A stretch of 64,000 bases of DNA from Pseudoflavitalea sp. G-6-1-2 (lineage in GTDB: Bacteria > Bacteroidota > Bacteroidia > Chitinophagales > Chitinophagaceae): contig NZ_JABBGB010000002.1 in the NCBI RefSeq assembly GCF_012927185.1, positions 434,001 through 498,000 of the forward strand, read 5' to 3'. Below are positions 59,571 through 64,000 of this stretch, piece after piece. Below the pieces are notes generated by a model. That model was not told the origin of the DNA. It worked only from the letters and a program-made list of their open reading frames with translations, and searched no databases. Both the position numbers and the translations under genes were made by a program. Each line of letters opens with the position of its first letter. Positions within the stretch are counted from its first letter, which is position 1.

Positions 59571-61007
59571 TTACAATTTCCAGCCTTCTCTGTACTCTCT
59601 CTTCACAAACTGATTGGCTTCGTCGAAGTTGGTGATGCGCATATTGGCTGCATCCCAATCCAGTCTCTTTCTGCCGAGGTATTTATCGTTCCAGCCTTTA
59701 AGGTTGGGGTTCTTCATCATGTAACTGCGGATAGCCAGATTGCCGATGAGAATGCTTTCTGTGAAAGGTCCCGCAAACTCAAACGGAGAGCTCACTTCAG
59801 CGTTTCCATATCCTGCGATGCAGGCATTTACCCATTGCACGTAGTGGCCTTCGGGTACGCGTTTGATCTTTTCCGCAGGCATTGTTTTTTCCTGCATCAG
59901 TCTTGTTGGAAGCAGTCGCGGATTTGCACCGTAACAGTCTGCCATGATCTTGCCTTTGGTGCCTTCGAAGATCACGCCGCCATCCCAGTTGCCCATGGGT
60001 TCGTCGGGCAGCAGTTCGTCGGGGCGCTGCGGCATGAGGCCGCCATCGTACCAGTTTACTTTGATGGTTTTGCTCTTGCTGTTTTTCACCGGGTAAGTGA
60101 GGCGGATGATGCTCGACGGTGGACAGCTATCCTGATTCATCGTATCGTTCCACATTTCTTTCCAGATGGTAGCGATGCTGCATTCCACCGAACTCGGATA
60201 ATCGATAGGCAGAATACGGAACACGGGGTCCATTATATGGCAGGCCATATCGCCCAGCGCGCCTGTACCATAGGCCCACCATCCACGCCAGTTGAAAGGC
60301 AGATAGGCAGGATTATAGTCGATCGCTTTGGCTGGTCCCTGCCAGAGATTCCAGTCGAGTTCCTGCGGAATCTCGTGCACGCCGGTGGGCGTTGGAAGTC
60401 CCTGCGGCCATACCGGACGATTGGTCCAGCAATGCACCGTATGCACCTTGCCGATCATGCGGGAATCCACCATTTCTTTCATCTTGCGAACACCGTCGCC
60501 GGAGCCGCCCTGATTGCCCATTTGCGTAACAACTTTATAGCGCTTAGCCGCCTCAGTGAGCATGCGGGCTTCGTAGATATCGTGTGTGAGTGGCTTCTGA
60601 ACATACACGTGTTTGCCGAGCTGCATGGCGGCCATGGCAGCTACCGCGTGTGTGTTATCGGGAGTGGATACAGAAACTGCATCGATGTTCTTTGCTTCTT
60701 TATCGAGCATTTCGCGGAAATCGCGATAGTAAGGAGCGGTTGGATTGCGTTTGCGCCAGGTAACTGCCTGACGATCGTCTACATCGCACAACGCCACTAC
60801 CTGTGCATTGGGACTCTTCATAAACTCACTCAGATCACTCTGCCCTTTACCGCCCACGCCGATACCGGCAATGCGCAGCTTATCGCTTGGCGCAACATAT
60901 CCGCGCCCCAGTACATGACGGGGAACAATAAAAAAACCGGCAGCAGCCAGTGATGTATTCCGGATGAATTTGCGACGTCCATCGTTGGAGAAAGACTTCT
61001 TGCTCAT
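59571..61007 (-). CDS. Tat-exported Gfo/Idh/MocA-family oxidoreductase
   Basis: 478 residues. A twin-arginine signal (GRRKFIRNTSLAAAGFFIV) at 11-30 indicates export of a folded, cofactor-loaded enzyme. The NAD(P)-binding fold begins IAGIGVGGKGQSDL and has VALCDVDDRQA; the catalytic-region motif VQKPLTHDIYEA (EKP-like, here QKP) and GNQGGSGDGVRKMKEMVD follow. Family members oxidise, epimerise or hydrolyse sugars or their derivatives; those with Tat signals in Bacteroidota often act on periplasmic glycosides. Substrate unknown. Confidence 0.93.
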   Translation of the reverse strand: MSKKSFSNDGRRKFIRNTSLAAAGFFIVPRHVLGRGYVAPSDKLRIAGIGVGGKGQSDLSEFMKSPNAQVVALCDVDDRQAVTWRKRNPTAPYYRDFREMLDKEAKNIDAVSVSTPDNTHAVAAMAAMQLGKHVYVQKPLTHDIYEARMLTEAAKRYKVVTQMGNQGGSGDGVRKMKEMVDSRMIGKVHTVHCWTNRPVWPQGLPTPTGVHEIPQELDWNLWQGPAKAIDYNPAYLPFNWRGWWAYGTGALGDMACHIMDPVFRILPIDYPSSVECSIATIWKEMWNDTMNQDSCPPSSIIRLTYPVKNSKSKTIKVNWYDGGLMPQRPDELLPDEPMGNWDGGVIFEGTKGKIMADCYGANPRLLPTRLMQEKTMPAEKIKRVPEGHYVQWVNACIAGYGNAEVSSPFEFAGPFTESILIGNLAIRSYMMKNPNLKGWNDKYLGRKRLDWDAANMRITNFDEANQFVKREYREGWKL

Positions 61008-61056
61008 AGTAGAATTCAGCTGATTTGGTTGAATAAAAAGAACAACGAATACCCAC

Positions 61057-61087
61057 TGAAAGTACGGAGCTAAAATGATTTAGCAAA
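61057..61087 (-). promoter_or_regulatory. promoter of the Gfo/Idh gene
   Basis: On the minus strand TTTG, exactly 19 bases, then TACTTTCA (two mismatches to TAnnTTTG). About 50 bases upstream of the ATG at 61007. The rest of the 276-base spacer to 61283 shows no gene. Confidence 0.4.
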
Positions 61088-61283
61088 GAATAGCCAGCAT
61101 TAAATTTTGGTTGTCCCATCATTCTAAAAAAATATCCGGAACAGGTTGCAGCTTTATGCATGCTGCAATTCCATTCCGGATAAATTTGCGGAATTACCAT
61201 CAGTAATCCGCTTATCGGGATCAGGCAGTTATTTCATAAAAAATTAATCTGTAACAACCATTCCTGTCCCGTAAAACCGGGCA

Positions 61284-61694
61284 TTAACCCAGTGTTGCCT
61301 CTGTAGAGATGGTTACATTCAGGGCCTTGCTCACAGGGCAGTTTTGTTCTGCATCTGTAACACATTCCTGAAATTTCTCTGCACTGATGCCAGGCACCAC
61401 AGCTTTCACCACCAGGTGGGAAGTAGTGATCACACCATTGTCGAGTGTAACGGTAGAAGTTGTTTCGATAGACTCAGGCGTGAAACCTGCACCACCGAGT
61501 ACGAAGCTGAGCTTCATAGTGAAACAGCCTGCATGTGCAGCTGCGAGCAGCTCTTCGGGGTTGGTACCTACACCTTCTTCAAATCTTGATTTGTAAGAAT
61601 ATTGTGTTTTATTGAGAGTAGTGCTTTGAGTAGTGAGGTTACCGCTTCCTTCTTTTCCTGAGCCGTTCCATACGGCTGTTGCTGTTCTTTTCAT
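61284..61694 (-). CDS. osmC: OsmC-type organic hydroperoxide reductase
   Basis: 136 residues. Redox cysteines C57 (AAAHAGCFTMKLSF) and C119 (AEQNCPVSKAL) are in place; the N-terminus TATAVWNGSGKEGSGNLTTQS is that of classic OsmC. It reduces organic hydroperoxides with a thiol donor. Divergent from the CsaA-like gene with a 33-base spacer. Distinct in sequence type from the OsmC-like gene at 30681-31103. Confidence 0.95.
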   Translation of the reverse strand: MKRTATAVWNGSGKEGSGNLTTQSTTLNKTQYSYKSRFEEGVGTNPEELLAAAHAGCFTMKLSFVLGGAGFTPESIETTSTVTLDNGVITTSHLVVKAVVPGISAEKFQECVTDAEQNCPVSKALNVTISTEATLG

Positions 61695-61727
61695 ATTATT
61701 TGTCGTTTATTTGATAAAAATTTAGTG

Positions 61728-62060
61728 ATGAGCATTACCTGGGATGATTTTGAAAAAATCGATATCCGTGTAGGAACAATTCTGGAAGTTAGCGATTTTC
61801 CCAAAGCCAAAAAACCGGCGTACCAAATTACGGTAGATTTCGGTGAATTGGGCCATAAAAAAACATCGGCACAGATCACAGCCATGTATGATCGTGAAAG
61901 TCTGATTGGCAAACAGGTAGTGGCTGTGGTGAATTTTCCCCCGAAACAAATAGCCAACTTTTTCAGTGAGTGCCTTATCATGGGAGTCTATACTGATAAA
62001 AAAGATGTAGTTTTATTACAACCCGAAAGGAAAGTGGAGAACGGCTGGAAGATCGGGTAA
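61728..62060 (+). CDS. csaA: CsaA-like tRNA-binding-domain protein
   Basis: 110 residues from the ATG at 61728 (a GTG one codon earlier is possible). A stand-alone OB-fold tRNA-binding domain: WDDFEKIDIRVGTILEV, KPAYQITVDFGELGHKKTSAQIT and VVNFPPKQIANFFSECLIMG. CsaA has been described as an export-related chaperone and binds tRNA. The Ogt gene begins 11 bases after its stop, so they are likely co-transcribed. Confidence 0.93.
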   Translation: MSITWDDFEKIDIRVGTILEVSDFPKAKKPAYQITVDFGELGHKKTSAQITAMYDRESLIGKQVVAVVNFPPKQIANFFSECLIMGVYTDKKDVVLLQPERKVENGWKIG

Positions 62061-62071
62061 CACACCGTGGA

Positions 62072-62575
62072 ATGTCAGCCACTTTTACTACATATTACCA
62101 GAGCCCGGTAGGCCTGCTCCGGATTTCGGGTACTGACCAGTATCTCAGCGAAGTGCATTTTGTAGACAACGAAGAAGAAGCCGCAGTGGCAACCGGCACG
62201 GATAACCTGCCGCCGATGGCCATTCTGGCAATGGATCAGCTGATAGAATACTTTCAGGGGCAGCGCCGCATCTTTGAGATTCCTGTAAATCAGGAGGGAA
62301 CCGAATTTCAGTTGAAAGTATGGAACGAACTGATGAATATTCCCTACGGCAAAACAACCAGTTATATCGATATGGCGCTCAGGCTCGGTGATCCTAAAGT
62401 GATCCGTGCAGCGGCTTCGGCCAACGGCCGTAATCATGTGGCTATCATCGTTCCCTGCCATCGTGTGATAGGCGCCAACGGAGAACTGGTAGGATATGCA
62501 GGCGGATTATGGAGAAAGAAATGGCTGCTCGGCCTCGAAAAACGCGTGGCACATGGTGTGCAGACTCTATTCTGA
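62072..62575 (+). CDS. ogt: methylated-DNA-[protein]-cysteine S-methyltransferase
   Basis: 167 residues. The active-site block IVPCHRVIGANGELVGYAGG puts the methyl-acceptor at C129; the DNA-binding segment IPYGKTTSYIDMALRLGDPKVIRAAASANGRN precedes it. It repairs O6-methylguanine by one irreversible transfer. Follows csaA closely and precedes the reductase gene by ~78 bases. Confidence 0.96.
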   Translation: MSATFTTYYQSPVGLLRISGTDQYLSEVHFVDNEEEAAVATGTDNLPPMAILAMDQLIEYFQGQRRIFEIPVNQEGTEFQLKVWNELMNIPYGKTTSYIDMALRLGDPKVIRAAASANGRNHVAIIVPCHRVIGANGELVGYAGGLWRKKWLLGLEKRVAHGVQTLF

Positions 62576-62653
62576 CAGGCCCGGCTTTTGCAGTGAAACC
62601 TGCAGCAACCCATCGAACCAATTGATTAAAAACATAGCGGAGGAAATAATTTT

Positions 62654-63655
62654 ATGCCATTCAAAGCATTATGGATAACAGAAACAGCAGAAGGGAAATT
62701 TGAAAGAAAGATTGTGGAAAGATCCATCGACGATCTTCCCGCCGGCGAAGTAGTGATCAAAGTGTTATACTCTGCACTCAATTACAAAGATGCATTGTCA
62801 GCAACCGGCAATAAAGGCATCACCCGAAATTATCCGCATACACCCGGCATCGATGCTGCCGGCGTGGTAGAGATCAGCAGAAGCGAACTCTTCACTGTTG
62901 GGCAGGAAGTAATTATTACCGGCTTCGATCTCGGCATGAATACCTGCGGCGGATTCGGAGAATACATCCGTGTTCCGGCAGCATGGGTAGTGCGCAAACC
63001 CGAAGGTTACACACTGAGAGAATGTATGATACTCGGTACAGCCGGCTTCACCGCCGCCTCTGCCCTCTTCAAAATGGAACTGATGGGCCAGAACCCGCAA
63101 CAGGGGCCGATTGTAGTAACCGGTTCAACCGGTGGCGTAGGAAGCATGGCAGTGGCTATTCTCAATAAAGCCGGCTACGAAGTAATTGCCATCACGGGCA
63201 AAGCCAATGCAGCAGAATACCTCACCCATCTTGGCGCTAATTCCATCGAGTCACGGGAATGGGTATACGATACTACCGGTAAAGCATTGCTTCGTCCCAA
63301 ATGGGCAGGAGCCATCGATACAGTTGGCGGTAACACGCTGTCTACTATTCTCAAAGGTTGTCAGCTCGAAGGCAATGTAGTGTCAACCGGACTGGTAGGC
63401 AGCTCTCAGCTTGCCACCACCGTATATCCCTTTATTCTCAATGGCGTAAGTCTGCTCGGCGTGGGCTCAGCCGAAACACCCATGGCCCGCAGAATGGCCA
63501 TCTGGGATAAGCTCAGCACTGCATGGAATATCAAAGACAAACTCCAGGCAGTAGTAAAAGAAGTTAGTCTCGAAGAACTTAACGCAACCTATATCGATGC
63601 CATCCTCGAAGGGAAAGTGATGGGAAGAATCGTAGTTAAACTCGCTGAAAAATAA
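62654..63655 (+). CDS. YhdH/AcuI-type NADPH-dependent oxidoreductase
   Basis: 333 residues, medium-chain dehydrogenase/reductase fold without zinc ligands. Family marks: LYSALNYKDALSATG, YPHTPGIDAAGVV, and the nucleotide-binding VVTGSTGGVGSMAVAIL with VIAITGK. AcuI reduces toxic acryloyl-CoA to propionyl-CoA; others reduce quinones or enones. The next gene starts 2 bases after its stop codon, so the two form an operon. Confidence 0.93.
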   Translation: MPFKALWITETAEGKFERKIVERSIDDLPAGEVVIKVLYSALNYKDALSATGNKGITRNYPHTPGIDAAGVVEISRSELFTVGQEVIITGFDLGMNTCGGFGEYIRVPAAWVVRKPEGYTLRECMILGTAGFTAASALFKMELMGQNPQQGPIVVTGSTGGVGSMAVAILNKAGYEVIAITGKANAAEYLTHLGANSIESREWVYDTTGKALLRPKWAGAIDTVGGNTLSTILKGCQLEGNVVSTGLVGSSQLATTVYPFILNGVSLLGVGSAETPMARRMAIWDKLSTAWNIKDKLQAVVKEVSLEELNATYIDAILEGKVMGRIVVKLAEK

Positions 63656-63657
63656 TC

Positions 63658-64000
63658 ATGGAATTGCTGGATCTGATTGTTACCGAAGTCATCCCTGAAA
63701 CAAGGGAAGCCAATACCTACGTACTGCAATGCGCCGACGGAACACCCGTGCCCTATGAAGCCGGACAATTTCTCACCTTGCTCATTCCTTTCAACGGGCA
63801 TGAAGTAAGGCGCTCCTACTCCATGGGATCCGCACCCGGTGTGGATGTCAGGCTATACATCACCGTTAAGCGAAAAGAGAACGGAGAGATCTCCAGGTAT
63901 ATACTCGAACATTGGCAGGTGGGCACCAAAGTAAGGTCCCTCGCTCCTTCCGGCAGATTCACCGTTGAAACCAATCCGAAGCAAAGCCGGCATTATTTCT
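63658..64000 (+). CDS. FAD/NAD(P)-binding ferredoxin-reductase-like protein, 5' part
   Basis: The frame opens at ATG 63658 (MELLDLIVTEVIPET) and runs off the window after 114 codons. The FAD-binding signature is clear: PYEAGQFLTLLIPF and RRSYSMGSAPG (RxYS), then ISRYILEHWQVGTKVRSLAPSGRFTV. This is the N-terminal FAD domain of the ferredoxin-NADP reductase superfamily, as in phenylacetate-oxygenase reductases and CDP-6-deoxy reductases; whether a C-terminal [2Fe-2S] domain follows cannot be seen. It starts 2 bases after the AcuI-type gene. Confidence 0.85.
   Translation, partial: MELLDLIVTEVIPETREANTYVLQCADGTPVPYEAGQFLTLLIPFNGHEVRRSYSMGSAPGVDVRLYITVKRKENGEISRYILEHWQVGTKVRSLAPSGRFTVETNPKQSRHYF

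Noticed and set aside
59442-60953. 503-codon open frame on the + strand
   Set aside because: Antisense to the Gfo/Idh gene, with no family motif, and it crosses that gene's terminator hairpin.

Overview
The window reads as chromosomal DNA of a Bacteroidota bacterium, most likely family Chitinophagaceae. Evidence: type IX secretion C-terminal sorting domains on two proteins, an ECF sigma / FecR / TonB-receptor / DUF4249 set, Bacteroidota-only families (DUF4249, DUF2851, OMP_b-brl_3 receptors), a FucP-type sugar transporter beside a ROK kinase, and promoters of the Bacteroidota form TTTG-N19-TAnnTTTG (perfect in front of tRNA-His). Gene density is high. No insertion sequence, prophage, CRISPR array or rRNA was seen.

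Layout. 1-6 kb: tail of a T9SS-secreted protein, an OmpA-type envelope protein with a secreted partner, and a two-component system with a TPR sensor kinase. 6-10 kb: NAD(P)HX repair enzyme and a secreted beta-helix protein. 10.3-15.6 kb: a cell-surface signalling operon (ECF sigma, FecR anti-sigma, STN-bearing TonB receptor, DUF4249 lipoprotein). 15.6-27.8 kb: a TPR protein followed by an alpha-glucan block: glgA-glgC, then a GPH/SLC45-like transporter, a secreted GH13 amylase and glgB on the minus strand, with a FucP-like permease and a ROK kinase divergent. Together these take up, phosphorylate, store and recycle glucans. 27.8-37 kb: phosphodiester glycosidase, lipA, OsmC, DUF2851, a ctp-kdsC-ubiA-maf operon and an orphan HigA antitoxin.

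37-43 kb is the least familiar part: an AAC(3)-family acetyltransferase, tRNA-His, and a minus-strand cassette of a stand-alone molybdenum-cofactor-sulfurase-like cysteine desulfurase (no MOSC domain), an 86-residue protein bracketed by two terminator hairpins, and a large protein of unknown function. A possible 49-codon peptide gene lies divergent to it. This is my best candidate for an undescribed system, but its function cannot be read from sequence alone.

43-53 kb: an OMP_b-brl_3 receptor with glycine-rich tracts, an SGNH hydrolase, a DUF4407 membrane protein, and a 5-oxoprolinase operon (pxpB-pxpC-pxpA) with an NRAMP-fold transporter lacking the metal-binding motifs. 52.8-53.4 kb: a gene-free stretch holding a degenerate 11-bp tandem array and a long REP-like hairpin just upstream of topA. 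53.4-64 kb: topA, YcxB-like protein, transglutaminase-like protein, Dps, two tandem paralogous lipoproteins, a Tat-exported Gfo/Idh oxidoreductase, a second OsmC, a CsaA-like protein, Ogt, an AcuI-type reductase and the start of a ferredoxin-reductase-like gene cut by the window edge. Several genes here use non-ATG starts.
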